The position numbers were made by a program, and so were the translations under genes. From assembly GCF_013369485.1 (NCBI RefSeq), contig NZ_JABWEB010000002.1, forward strand, positions 434,001 to 498,000: a stretch of 64,000 nucleotides of DNA. Reading direction: 5' to 3'. Under the pieces are notes generated by a model. The model worked only from the letters and a program-made list of their open reading frames with translations, did not search any database and was not told the origin of the DNA. Source of the DNA: Massilia sp. BJB1822 (GTDB lineage: Bacteria > Pseudomonadota > Gammaproteobacteria > Burkholderiales > Burkholderiaceae_D). Shown in pieces: positions 7,086-15,250 of this stretch (position 1 is its first letter; each line of letters opens with the position of its first letter).

Positions 7086-8489
7086 ATGAAGAAGACCCGC
7101 AAGACCGCTGTAGGCATCAGTGTCGCCGTCGCAATCGCCATCCTTCCAGGTCTGGTGCATACCCAGGACAAAGGCCAGCCACCGCCATCGAGCTATATGC
7201 CGGTGGTGGCCAAGGAAGATTTCAATACCACTTACCAGCGCATGAAAGCCGCCAAGGCTGGACTGATGCGGCGCCAGGCCGAGCTGCTGGCGGGGCGTTA
7301 TGACCTGTCCAACAAGGCTGCGCCGGGCGTGACCATGTTCCGCGGCAAACCGGTGCAGGAAGGCGTGCGCGTCAAACTACCGCGCGGCACCAGCTGGGCC
7401 GAACTGGCCGCGCTCAGTCCCGACGAGGTCCGCAACCGCGACCTGTTCCCGACCGGCTTCCTGCCGCTGCCCCATCCGAACCATCCGGAAGGCGGCATGC
7501 TCTTCCCGCAATTCCATATCGATGAAATCCTCAAGCAGGAGGCGCGCGATCTGAACCGCTTCGATCTGGAATTTGATCTGCCGGACCACTTCCTGCCCGA
7601 GTTCCCGGCGCCGATCTTCCTGACCACGCGGCCGGATCTGGGCGATGTCTCCAAAGGCAAGCAGCTGACCATCGATAACTTCTACGATATCTTCAACGGC
7701 ACGCTGAATCCCAAGCAGCTGGAAGGCCTGCGCCTGCTGCTCACGCCTTTCCCGCAGCAGCAGTTCAACCAGACCGAGGACCGACGCTCGACGAAACCCA
7801 GCCGCGGCGTGGCCTGTTTCGATTGCCATGCGAACGGACATACGAATGGCTCGACCCACCTGGTCGGCGATATCCGTCCCCAGCCTTTCCGCCACCGCAT
7901 CGAGACGCCGACTTTGCGCGGGGTGAATATCCAGCGCCTGTTCGGCTCCCAGCGCGGCCTGAAAACCATTGAGGACTTCACTGAGTTCGAACAGCGCGCC
8001 GCCTATTTCGACGGCGATCCGGTGATCGCCACCAAGAAGGGCGTGAATATTCTGGAACGCGGCAGCCAGGTGCATTTCATGAGCGAGTTCCAGTCCCTGC
8101 TCGATTTTCCGCCAGCGCCCAAGCTGGACGTGTTCGGCAAGCTCGATCCGAAGAAGGCGACGGCGGCCGAACTGCGCGGCCAAGCCGTCTTTCACGGCAA
8201 GGGCCAATGCGTGAGCTGCCACGCGCCGCCGTTCTATACCGACAATCTGATGCACAACTTGAAGACGGAGCGCTTCTATAAGCCGCGCACGATTGCCGGC
8301 CACACCATGGTGGGCGATGGCCCGATCAAGACTTTCCCGCTGCGCGGGATCAAGGAGTCGCCGCCCTACCTGCATGACGGCCGTCTGCTGACGCTGGAGG
8401 ATACGGTGGAATTCTTCAATCTCGTGCTGGAGACGAAGCTGGACGACAAGGAGAAGGCCGATCTGGTGGCCTTCCTGCGCACATTGTAA
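7086..8489 (+). CDS. Di-haem cytochrome c peroxidase-like protein
   Basis: Exported protein of 467 residues with a Sec signal (about residues 1-26). Two c-type haem motifs are visible: C244-F-D-C-H248 and C375-V-S-C-H379. The C-terminal part (FPLRGIKESPPYLHDGRLLTLEDTVEFF) matches the second haem domain of bacterial di-haem cytochrome c peroxidase/MauG relatives. The first haem motif sits unusually late because an extra N-terminal region of about 200 residues precedes it; such proteins are often labelled 'cytochrome B6' in Massilia. Periplasmic peroxide reduction or another di-haem oxidation is likely. It stands alone with its own promoter region. Confidence 0.8.
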   Translation: MKKTRKTAVGISVAVAIAILPGLVHTQDKGQPPPSSYMPVVAKEDFNTTYQRMKAAKAGLMRRQAELLAGRYDLSNKAAPGVTMFRGKPVQEGVRVKLPRGTSWAELAALSPDEVRNRDLFPTGFLPLPHPNHPEGGMLFPQFHIDEILKQEARDLNRFDLEFDLPDHFLPEFPAPIFLTTRPDLGDVSKGKQLTIDNFYDIFNGTLNPKQLEGLRLLLTPFPQQQFNQTEDRRSTKPSRGVACFDCHANGHTNGSTHLVGDIRPQPFRHRIETPTLRGVNIQRLFGSQRGLKTIEDFTEFEQRAAYFDGDPVIATKKGVNILERGSQVHFMSEFQSLLDFPPAPKLDVFGKLDPKKATAAELRGQAVFHGKGQCVSCHAPPFYTDNLMHNLKTERFYKPRTIAGHTMVGDGPIKTFPLRGIKESPPYLHDGRLLTLEDTVEFFNLVLETKLDDKEKADLVAFLRTL

Positions 8490-8497
8490 CTGCGCTT

Positions 8498-8527
8498 GCC
8501 GGGACTTCCCGCAGAGGGAGTCCCGGC
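8498..8527. terminator. Strong hairpin between convergent genes
   Basis: GCCGGGACTTCCC (8498-8510) pairs with GGGAGTCCCGGC (8516-8527) with a single T bulge. It is placed just after the cytochrome stop and before the stop of the convergent DUF4870-like gene. There is no T-run, so it may protect 3' ends rather than terminate by itself. Confidence 0.5.
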
Positions 8528-8533
8528 GCGGGG

Positions 8534-8890
8534 TTACACCGGCTCGTTATTGCCGAGCGCCACAAAGCCGCGGATCAGGCGGTATGCCTTCCACAACCAG
8601 GCGCCGCACCAGATCAGCCACGCGAATGGAATGCCGATGATGGTCAGGAAGAGCGCAAAGCCGACCGCCATCCACACCAGATACCACCAGAAAGAGCGGA
8701 TCTGCCAGCCGTGATGGCTGTACAGGAAGGTGCCGGCGGTTTCGTCGCGCTTCACATAGTTGAGAATCAGCGGGATGAAGGAAAACGCGCCCAGCGAGAA
8801 GATAAAGCTGGCGGCGTGCAGCAGGTAGAGCCATCGAACCCAGGTCTTTTGGGCATCGGTGCGTTCATCGAAAACCAGTTCTTGCGCCAT
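8534..8890 (-). CDS. DUF4870-like membrane protein
   Basis: A 118-residue protein with three hydrophobic segments (about residues 22-45, 67-84 and 86-103) and the motif SHHGWQIRSFWWYLVW, typical of a small family of integral membrane proteins often annotated DUF4870. The ATG has a good AAGGAGA ribosome binding site. It starts 12 bases after the GFA gene on the same strand, so the two form an operon. Function unknown. Confidence 0.65.
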   Translation of the reverse strand: MAQELVFDERTDAQKTWVRWLYLLHAASFIFSLGAFSFIPLILNYVKRDETAGTFLYSHHGWQIRSFWWYLVWMAVGFALFLTIIGIPFAWLIWCGAWLWKAYRLIRGFVALGNNEPV

Positions 8891-8902
8891 ACAATCTCCT
8901 TC

Positions 8903-9250
8903 CTAAATCTTGCGGCCGTCGTAGTTGTGGACAGCGATCGTCGTCAGATCGATATCGTCCAGGCAGCGCACATTGATGGCGGCCACCGTATTGCCCTGCG
9001 GGTCCACGCCTTTGGCGTAGGGATGAATGCCGCATTTCGGGCAGAAGCGATGTTTGATCACATGCTTGTTGAATTCATAGGTCTGCGCATTTTCTTCCGG
9101 CGTGAGCAGATGCAGCTTCTCGTAAGGCATGAACCACAGCAGCGAACCTTTGCGCTGGCACATGGAACAGTTACAGGCGAGGGCGGTGCCGATGTCGCCT
9201 TCCACTTCAAAGGCCACATGGCCGCAGTGGCAGCTTCCACGATATTTCAT
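8903..9250 (-). CDS. GFA-family protein (glutathione-dependent formaldehyde-activating fold)
   Basis: A 115-residue zinc-binding protein of the GFA/CENP-V family. The cysteine pattern is complete: GSCHCGHV near the N-terminus, CNCSMC at about residues 26-31, and FCPKCG at about residues 69-74. Members include glutathione-dependent formaldehyde-activating enzyme, but most are uncharacterised. It is first of a two-gene minus-strand unit with the membrane protein downstream. The ribosome binding site is AAGGAGA. It is divergent from the CoA-transferase gene. Confidence 0.85.
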   Translation of the reverse strand: MKYRGSCHCGHVAFEVEGDIGTALACNCSMCQRKGSLLWFMPYEKLHLLTPEENAQTYEFNKHVIKHRFCPKCGIHPYAKGVDPQGNTVAAINVRCLDDIDLTTIAVHNYDGRKI

Positions 9251-9356
9251 CTTCGTGTCTCCTTATAAGAAAATCATATGTACGACTTTAGCATGATTTC
9301 TGTGCCACCCCAGGACTGCTGCTATCCTGGTAGATCGTTGAAAGGAGAGCCGTGGC

Positions 9357-10556
9357 ATGAGTGGACCGTTGAAGGGCATCAAAGTGGTGGAAATCGGAGC
9401 GCTGATCGCGGCGCCGTTCGCGGCTCGCCTGCTGGCGGAGTTTGGCGCGGAGGTCATCAAGATCGAGGCGCCAGGCGAGGGTGATCCCATCCGTAAATGG
9501 CGCAAGCTGCATAAGGGGACATCGCTGTGGTGGTATCTGCAGTCGCGCAATAAGAAATCGGTTTCGCTGAATCTGAAGTCGCCGGCTGCCATCGATATCG
9601 CCAAGCGCCTGCTGGCCGATGCCGATCTGCTGATCGAGAACCTGAAACCGGGCGCGCTGGAAAAGCTGGGCCTGGGCTGGGATGTGCTGCATGCGCTGAA
9701 TCCGAGGCTGACCATGGTGCGTATTTCCGGTTACGGCCAGAGCGGGCCGTATAAGGACCGTCCCGGCTTCGGCGCCATCGGCGAGGCCATGGGCGGCATC
9801 CGCTATACGACGGGTGAGGCGGGCGGCGTGCCGGCGCGGGTCGGCGTCAGCCTGGGCGATTCGCTGGCCTCCCTGCATGCGGTGATCGGCGCATTGATGT
9901 CGGTGCTGCGCGTGAAGATGGGGCAGGGAGAGGGACAGGTGGTTGATGTCTCGCTGGTCGAAAGCGTGTTCAATCTGATGGAAAGCCTGGTGCCGGAATA
10001 CGATCTGCTGGGCTATGTGCGCGAACGTAGTGGTGGCGCGCTGCCCGGCATTGCGCCGTCCAACACTTATCCGACGCGTGATGGCGCCTATGTGGTAATC
10101 GCCGGGAATAGCGATCCGATTTTCAAGCGCCTGATGCAGGTGATCAGCCGTTCCGACATCGGCGACGACCCGCAATTCGCCCGCAACGACGGCCGCGCCG
10201 CCCAATCGGCCCTGATCGACGCCGCCATCGCCGGCTGGACCTCGGCCAACGGCATCGACGCGGTGCTGGCTGCGCTGGAAGCGGCCGAGGTGCCGGCGGG
10301 CCGCATCTACTCCGTGGCCGACATCGTGACCGACCCGCACTACCAGGCACGTGACATGATCCTGCAAGCGACCTTGCCCGATGGCGTGCAAGTCAAGATG
10401 CCCGGCATCGTCCCCAAGCTGTCGGACACGCCCGGCGCTGTGCGCTGGCAAGGCCCAACGCTAGGCCAGCACACCGCCGAAGTGCTGGCCGGCCTTGGGC
10501 TGGATGCTGCGGCGATCCAGCGTCTGGTCGACGAAGGCGCCATTCAACTGGGATGA
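9357..10556 (+). CDS. CaiB/BaiF-type (family III) CoA-transferase
   Basis: Transfers CoA between acyl-CoA and a free acid. The 399 residues match class III CoA-transferases: GPLKGIKVVEIG at the start, the ADADLLIEN region, the GYGQSGPY motif, and the catalytic aspartate in the expected place (Asp168 in SLGDSLASLHA). The substrate cannot be told from sequence; formyl-, succinyl- and carnitine-type enzymes share these features. AGGAGA lies nine bases before the ATG. It is convergent with the TonB receptor gene, with a palindromic repeat between the two stops. Confidence 0.9.
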   Translation: MSGPLKGIKVVEIGALIAAPFAARLLAEFGAEVIKIEAPGEGDPIRKWRKLHKGTSLWWYLQSRNKKSVSLNLKSPAAIDIAKRLLADADLLIENLKPGALEKLGLGWDVLHALNPRLTMVRISGYGQSGPYKDRPGFGAIGEAMGGIRYTTGEAGGVPARVGVSLGDSLASLHAVIGALMSVLRVKMGQGEGQVVDVSLVESVFNLMESLVPEYDLLGYVRERSGGALPGIAPSNTYPTRDGAYVVIAGNSDPIFKRLMQVISRSDIGDDPQFARNDGRAAQSALIDAAIAGWTSANGIDAVLAALEAAEVPAGRIYSVADIVTDPHYQARDMILQATLPDGVQVKMPGIVPKLSDTPGAVRWQGPTLGQHTAEVLAGLGLDAAAIQRLVDEGAIQLG

Positions 10557-10560
10557 TACC

Positions 10561-10610
10561 GCCGAGTCCGTGTCCGATTGGGGTCTGACCCCAAGGTGGA
10601 CACGGGCTGA
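10561..10610. repeat. Palindromic intergenic repeat, copy 3
   Basis: Inner arms CCGTGTCC...GGACACGG around the centre TTGGGGTCTGACCCCAA. It fills the 58-base gap between the stops of two convergent genes exactly, so it may serve as a bidirectional 3' structure. Confidence 0.85.
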
Positions 10611-10614
10611 GCTG

Positions 10615-12810
10615 TTAGAAGCGGTAGGCGGCGCGGGCGGTGATTTGGCGCGGGGGGCCGTAGAAGCCGTCGAGGATGTAGAGGGCGGGGATGTTGTAGC
10701 CGTCGGTGCGGTAGTGCTTGTCGGCCAGGTTGGCGCCGTGCAGGCTGAAGGTCCATTGGCGCGAGGCTTCCCACACGACGCCGGCGCTCCAGAGGCCGTA
10801 GCCTGGCTGGGCGAGCGTTTCGCTCAGATCAGTGGTGGGGTAGACCTTGCTGCGGTAGCTGTAGCCAACCATGGTGCGCAGCGTGCCGCCGCCCACATTT
10901 TGATCGACGCGTTCGAGGTTTAAGCCATATTGGCCGCGCGGGGTGCTGCTGAACTTCTGTTCGGAGGCGATATTGCGCCCGCCGCTCAAATACTCGTCGT
11001 AGCGCGCGTGCAGCCAGGCGGCGAAGCCGCTGACATTCCACTGGCGGTTGGGACGCCATACGAATTCCAGTTCCGCGCCTTTGACCTTGGCCTTGCCGGC
11101 ATTGGTGAAGTCGCCATAGAACGAGGGCGTGCCGTCCGCCTGCACATAGCTGGTGAAGACGGACAGTTGCATATCCTTGTACTTGTTGAGGAAGAGCGCG
11201 GCGTTCACGTCGAAGCTGCCGTCGGCCCGCGCGTACTTGGCGCCGAATTCCAGCGAGTCGAGCTTCTCGTCGCGGTAGGGACGCGAGGACTCGGGCACGG
11301 CCACATTGTTGGCGCGGATATTGTAACCGCCGGATTTGAAGCCGCGCGAGGCGCTGGCGTAGAGATTGGTGCTGTCGAGCGCCTGATAGCGCACTGTCAG
11401 CTTGGGCGCGGTATTGCTGACGCTCAGTTCCTTGTCGAAGTTCGCCAGCGTCATGGCGGGACGCAGGAAGGCGGCGTCGGCAAAGGCGCGGTTCAGCACC
11501 ACGGCGCGTTTCTTCTCGCGCGTGTGGCGCAGGCCTGCATTCAGTTCCCAGCGCTCGGCCAGCGGCAGGGTCCAGTCGGCATACAGGGCCGTGCTCTTGG
11601 TGTAGACGGTGCTGTCGCTGCCGGTGAACTGGCGACCGAGGAAGTTGTTGAAGATGCGGCCACCGGCGTCGCCATCGAAGTAGTAGGCACCGATCACGCC
11701 GGACATGCCGCCGCTGGCGGCGTATAGCGCCTGCAGTTCCAGGGTCTTTTGCCGGTCATGGGCATCGCCGGAGACATCGCCGATCGGCAGCGAGAGGCCG
11801 TCGAAGTCGATGGTCTGGCCGGACGAGGAGCGGCGTTTGGCGCCGATGGCTTTCAGCGTCCAGTCGGCGCTGGCGAAATAGGTGGCCGTCAGCGCCGCGC
11901 CGCGGTTGCGCGTGCGGTTCTGGCTGGGCATGGCGCTGGCGAAGTCGTAGCGATCGGTCGACGGAGGACGCTTGAGCGGATCGTAGGCGCTGACGCCCAT
12001 GCGCTGGAAGCCGCGCATATGCGAGTTGTCGTTGGCGGCATCGGCGCTAGCCACAATGGTGAACGGCAGGCCGGCCGGGAAGTAGCCGAAGGAAAGGCGG
12101 GCGGCATCGGTGTCCTGGTCGCTGGCCGGTTCGCCATTGAAGGTATTGCGACCAAAGCCATCGCGCCGCAGTGCCGCCAATGCGATGCGGGCGCGCAGTT
12201 CGCCGCTGGCGCTGGCCAGATTCAGCGCGCCTTTGACGTTGCGCTGATCGTAATTGCCGAGGGCGACTTCGGCGCTGCCGCCGTTTTCCTTGCTCAGCGG
12301 ACGAGAGACGTATTTGATCGCGCCGCCGATGGTGTTCTTGCCATACAGTGTGCCTTGCGGGCCGCGCAGCACTTCCACCCGCTGCACGTCGAAGACATCG
12401 AGCAGGGCGCCTTGCGGCCGCGCCATATACACATCGTCGAAATAGATGCCGACGCCGGGATCGACGCCCCACAGCGGGTCGGCCTGGCCCACGCCGCGGA
12501 TAAAGGCGGTCAGCGTGCTGTTGGTGCCGCGCGAGGCGTAGACGGTGAGGTTGGGAACGCGGGTCTGCAGGTCGCCCAGGTTCTGGATGTTCTGGTTTTC
12601 CAGGGCTTTGGCCGAGAAGGCCGTGACGGCTACCGGCACGTCCTGCAAGCGCTCTTCGCGGCGGCGCGCGGAAATCGTGACGGACTCGATTGGCCCGTCC
12701 TTGCCGGCCTTTTCGGCTATCGGCGCGTCTTCGCCGCCTGGCGCGGGATCGGCCGCCATGGCCTGGGCGCAGCAGCATGCAATGGCAAATGCCAGGGGCT
12801 TGAGTCTCAT
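10615..12810 (-). CDS. TonB-dependent outer-membrane receptor
   Basis: A 731-residue receptor with a signal peptide (about residues 1-19, ending AMA). The plug domain follows (SVTISARRREERLQDVPVAV; RVEVLRGPQGTLYGKNTIGG at about residues 130-150), then a beta-barrel ending in an aromatic-terminated strand (YRF). The plug resembles receptors of the iron-complex/sphingomonad type that import diverse organic compounds. Its ATG overlaps the stop of the upstream alpha/beta hydrolase gene (ATGA, translational coupling). That suggests the hydrolase acts on the imported compound. The hydrolase-receptor pair probably answers to the adjacent TetR regulator. Confidence 0.92.
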   Translation of the reverse strand: MRLKPLAFAIACCCAQAMAADPAPGGEDAPIAEKAGKDGPIESVTISARRREERLQDVPVAVTAFSAKALENQNIQNLGDLQTRVPNLTVYASRGTNSTLTAFIRGVGQADPLWGVDPGVGIYFDDVYMARPQGALLDVFDVQRVEVLRGPQGTLYGKNTIGGAIKYVSRPLSKENGGSAEVALGNYDQRNVKGALNLASASGELRARIALAALRRDGFGRNTFNGEPASDQDTDAARLSFGYFPAGLPFTIVASADAANDNSHMRGFQRMGVSAYDPLKRPPSTDRYDFASAMPSQNRTRNRGAALTATYFASADWTLKAIGAKRRSSSGQTIDFDGLSLPIGDVSGDAHDRQKTLELQALYAASGGMSGVIGAYYFDGDAGGRIFNNFLGRQFTGSDSTVYTKSTALYADWTLPLAERWELNAGLRHTREKKRAVVLNRAFADAAFLRPAMTLANFDKELSVSNTAPKLTVRYQALDSTNLYASASRGFKSGGYNIRANNVAVPESSRPYRDEKLDSLEFGAKYARADGSFDVNAALFLNKYKDMQLSVFTSYVQADGTPSFYGDFTNAGKAKVKGAELEFVWRPNRQWNVSGFAAWLHARYDEYLSGGRNIASEQKFSSTPRGQYGLNLERVDQNVGGGTLRTMVGYSYRSKVYPTTDLSETLAQPGYGLWSAGVVWEASRQWTFSLHGANLADKHYRTDGYNIPALYILDGFYGPPRQITARAAYRF

Positions 12811-13622
12811 CTTGTCTCCGTACTGGTTATGTTTTGACGCAGGAAGGACAACAGCAAGGCGTTCACCTTGGACGCCTGGTCGAGCGGCGTGCCATGGCGG
12901 GAATCGGCAATGACTTCAAGACGGCAGTCGGGCAGTTGCGCGGCAAAGGCGCGCTTGGCTTCGACCGGGGTGTAATCCTGATCGGCGGCGAGGATCAGTA
13001 CGGGCAGGGAGAGCGCATCCGCGCGCGGCCGCCAATGCCAGTGATAGATGGCGTCCAGCGCGGCGAGATAGGCGGACTTGGACATCTGCTGCATCTGGGT
13101 GATGAAGCTGTTGCGCAGGCGTTCCTGGTCGGGACGGGGGAAGATTTTGCCGGCCACCAGGCGGCCCACCGCGCCGAGTCCGAACAGCGCGATGATGGTG
13201 CGCCGCAGCCAGTAGGTGAACACCAGGGAAGGCGGGCGCGCCGCGTCCAGCGGCAGGGAATTGATCAGGCATAGCGAGGCGATGCGGGGCAGGGTGGCGC
13301 GCTGCATCTGCGCCAGTTCCAGCGCCACCATGCCGCCCAGCGAGAAGCCGACGATATGCACGCTGTCCAGCTCCAGTGCAGCCAGCAGTTCGGCCACGTC
13401 CTGCGCCAGGTCGGCCATGCGCCACGGCTTGCCCTCATGCGGCGCGGGACTCAGGCCGTGGCCGCGCAGATCGGGCGCGATGATGCGGTAATGCAGGGCC
13501 AGCGTTTGAATCTGCGGTTCCCAGTCATGGCCGCAGGACCCCAGGCCATGCAGCAGCAGTACCGCTTCGCCCTGGCCAATGTCCAGATAATGCAGGCCAT
13601 GGCCTGTCTCCAGTGTACGCAT
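12807..13622 (-). CDS. Alpha/beta hydrolase
   Basis: A 271-residue cytoplasmic alpha/beta hydrolase without a signal peptide. The oxyanion region is LLLHGLGSCGHDW and the nucleophile elbow GFSLGG gives the catalytic serine. An acidic residue follows in LILAADQDYTP, and the C-terminal histidine is in DSRHGTPLDQ. The start at 13622 is chosen because GAGGAG lies five bases upstream; a longer frame to 13679 would cover the putative operator. It is the first gene of a two-gene operon with the TonB receptor. The substrate, probably an ester or lactone, is unknown. Confidence 0.85.
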   Translation of the reverse strand: MRTLETGHGLHYLDIGQGEAVLLLHGLGSCGHDWEPQIQTLALHYRIIAPDLRGHGLSPAPHEGKPWRMADLAQDVAELLAALELDSVHIVGFSLGGMVALELAQMQRATLPRIASLCLINSLPLDAARPPSLVFTYWLRRTIIALFGLGAVGRLVAGKIFPRPDQERLRNSFITQMQQMSKSAYLAALDAIYHWHWRPRADALSLPVLILAADQDYTPVEAKRAFAAQLPDCRLEVIADSRHGTPLDQASKVNALLLSFLRQNITSTETR

Positions 13623-13684
13623 TCCATCTCCTCGCGGGTGGTCGCGGCGCGGGTCGTTCGCCCTCGCTCTGGAAGACATAATAC

Positions 13685-13698
13685 GGAATCAGAATTCC
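13685..13698. promoter_or_regulatory. Probable TetR operator, copy 1 (GGAA-N6-TTCC)
   Basis: GGAATCAGAATTCC (CGGAAT/ATTCCG arms) lies between the TetR stop and the hydrolase start. The same GGAA-N6-TTCC spacing recurs just upstream of the TetR gene itself, as expected for an autoregulated repressor. Confidence 0.5.
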
Positions 13699-13710
13699 GA
13701 TTTCAAGTTC

Positions 13711-14346
13711 TTATTGCAAATATTTCATGGCGATGCGGGTCAGTTCATTTTCCAGAGCCGCATCGGAAAGGAAGGCGAGGGAGCCGGTCAGGGTGTGGTG
13801 ATTGAGTATGCCCAGCAGCACGGGTGGCAGCACCATCATGGCTTGCGCCGGATCGGGATGGCGGATTTCCGCCGATTTGCTGGCCAGGACGGCGATGGTG
13901 CGCTGCGAGATCAGCTGGTTGACGCGGTGGACGCGGTCGCGGAATTGCAGGTCGCGCGAAGAGCGCGTGATCAGCGCGCGCAGCACGCCCTGGCGTCCGC
14001 GGTGGATCGAAACAAAAAGCGCCACGGCTGCACGCACGAAGTCTTCCAGGCTGCGGCCTTCCCACTGACGCAGCTCGGTCAGCGCTTCGATGCGTTCGGC
14101 CAGATCGCTGAAAAAGCGCTGCAGCAGCAGACCGCTCAGGGTTTCCTTGTCGCCCAGCAGGCGGTAAAACGTGCCGACGGAAGTCTGCGCCAGGCGCGCC
14201 AGTTCGGCCACGCCGGCATCTTCGAAACGGTTCTCGGCCAGCAGTTTTTCGCTGGCCAGCAGCAGGCGCTCCAATGCCTGGCGGCTGCGTTCCTGCCCCG
14301 GTTCAGGCAGGGCGACAATGCCGGCGATGGAGCTGTTTTGGGTCAA
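13711..14346 (-). CDS. TetR/AcrR-family transcriptional regulator
   Basis: A 211-residue regulator with the helix-turn-helix at about residues 43-64 (DAGVAELARLAQTSVGTFYRLLGDKETL) and a helical ligand-binding C-terminal domain. The frame opens with TTG at 14346; no ATG is available near by, so the exact start is uncertain. An operator-like GGAA-N6-TTCC sits four bases before the TTG, and another lies in front of the hydrolase-receptor operon. Autorepression and control of the downstream pair are therefore likely. It follows serB on the same strand after 38 bases. Confidence 0.85.
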   Translation of the reverse strand: MTQNSSIAGIVALPEPGQERSRQALERLLLASEKLLAENRFEDAGVAELARLAQTSVGTFYRLLGDKETLSGLLLQRFFSDLAERIEALTELRQWEGRSLEDFVRAAVALFVSIHRGRQGVLRALITRSSRDLQFRDRVHRVNQLISQRTIAVLASKSAEIRHPDPAQAMMVLPPVLLGILNHHTLTGSLAFLSDAALENELTRIAMKYLQ

Positions 14347-14349
14347 AAT

Positions 14350-14363
14350 GGAACCTTAATTCC
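14350..14363. promoter_or_regulatory. Probable TetR operator, copy 2 (GGAA-N6-TTCC)
   Basis: GGAACCTTAATTCC has the same half-sites and spacing as the site at 13685. It overlaps the start region of the TetR gene, so binding would block its own expression. Confidence 0.5.
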
Positions 14364-14384
14364 GTTATCGAAAAGAATAGTGTA

Positions 14385-15248
14385 TCAGCCCAGCAGATGC
14401 AGGATGCCATCCAGGCCGACGAAGTTGAGCGCCACGCTGGCCTGCTCGCGCACCACGGGCTTGGCGCGGAAGGCGACCGACATGCCGGCCACGCTCATCA
14501 TCTTCAGATCGTTGGCGCCGTCGCCCATGACGATGGCCTGGTCGGGACGAATGCCCATGGCGGCGCACACATGCTCCACCGTTTGCTTCTTCACGTCGGC
14601 ATCGACGATCTCGCCCAGCACGCGGCCGGTCAGCTTGCCGTCGACGATTTCCAGTTCGTTGGCGCGGGTGTAATCCAGGCCCAGGCGCGGTTTCAGGCGC
14701 TCGGTGAAATACGTGAAACCGCCGGACACCAGCAGGGTTTTCAGGCCCGCGGCCTGCACCGCTTTCAGCATTTCCTCGGCGCCCGGCGACAGGCGCAGAC
14801 GTTCTTCATACACGCGTTCCAGCGCCGACGCTTCCAGCCCTTCCAGCAGGGCCACGCGGCGTTTCAGGCTTTCCGAGAAATCCAGCTCGCCGCGCATGGC
14901 CGCTTCGGTGATCTCGGCCACTTGCGGCTTCAGCCCCTGCATATCGGCGATTTCGTCGATGCATTCGATGGTGATGAGGGTGGAATCCATATCCATCGCC
15001 ACCAGCTTGAATTCGTCCAGCTTGTGGATGCCCATCATATAGGTGGCGTCCAGCTGGGCCGCATGGGCGGCGACTTCGATGGTCTGGCGCAGTGCCGGGG
15101 AATAGCTGATGCCTTCGCAGCGCAGCGCGGTCGCGGAGAGCTGCACCACGCGTTCCGGCGCGGTGAGGGCGGCAATGCGCTCCAGGCGCGGCTGGCAGTC
15201 GCCCAGTCCCTGCAGGACCAGGTTCATCGTGTAATCGTCGGCTTTCAT
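14385..15248 (-). CDS. serB: Phosphoserine phosphatase SerB
   Basis: Last step of serine synthesis, phosphoserine to serine. The 287-residue HAD enzyme shows DMDSTLITIECIDE (nucleophile and acid aspartates of motif I), LLVSGGFTYF (motif II serine), the conserved lysine region, and GDGANDLKMM (motif IV). An N-terminal ACT-like segment of about 80 residues precedes the catalytic domain. It starts two bases after the mfd stop on the same strand, so the two are co-transcribed. ATG codons at 15248 and seven codons later are both possible starts. Confidence 0.95.
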   Translation of the reverse strand: MKADDYTMNLVLQGLGDCQPRLERIAALTAPERVVQLSATALRCEGISYSPALRQTIEVAAHAAQLDATYMMGIHKLDEFKLVAMDMDSTLITIECIDEIADMQGLKPQVAEITEAAMRGELDFSESLKRRVALLEGLEASALERVYEERLRLSPGAEEMLKAVQAAGLKTLLVSGGFTYFTERLKPRLGLDYTRANELEIVDGKLTGRVLGEIVDADVKKQTVEHVCAAMGIRPDQAIVMGDGANDLKMMSVAGMSVAFRAKPVVREQASVALNFVGLDGILHLLG

Positions 15249-15250
15249 TC

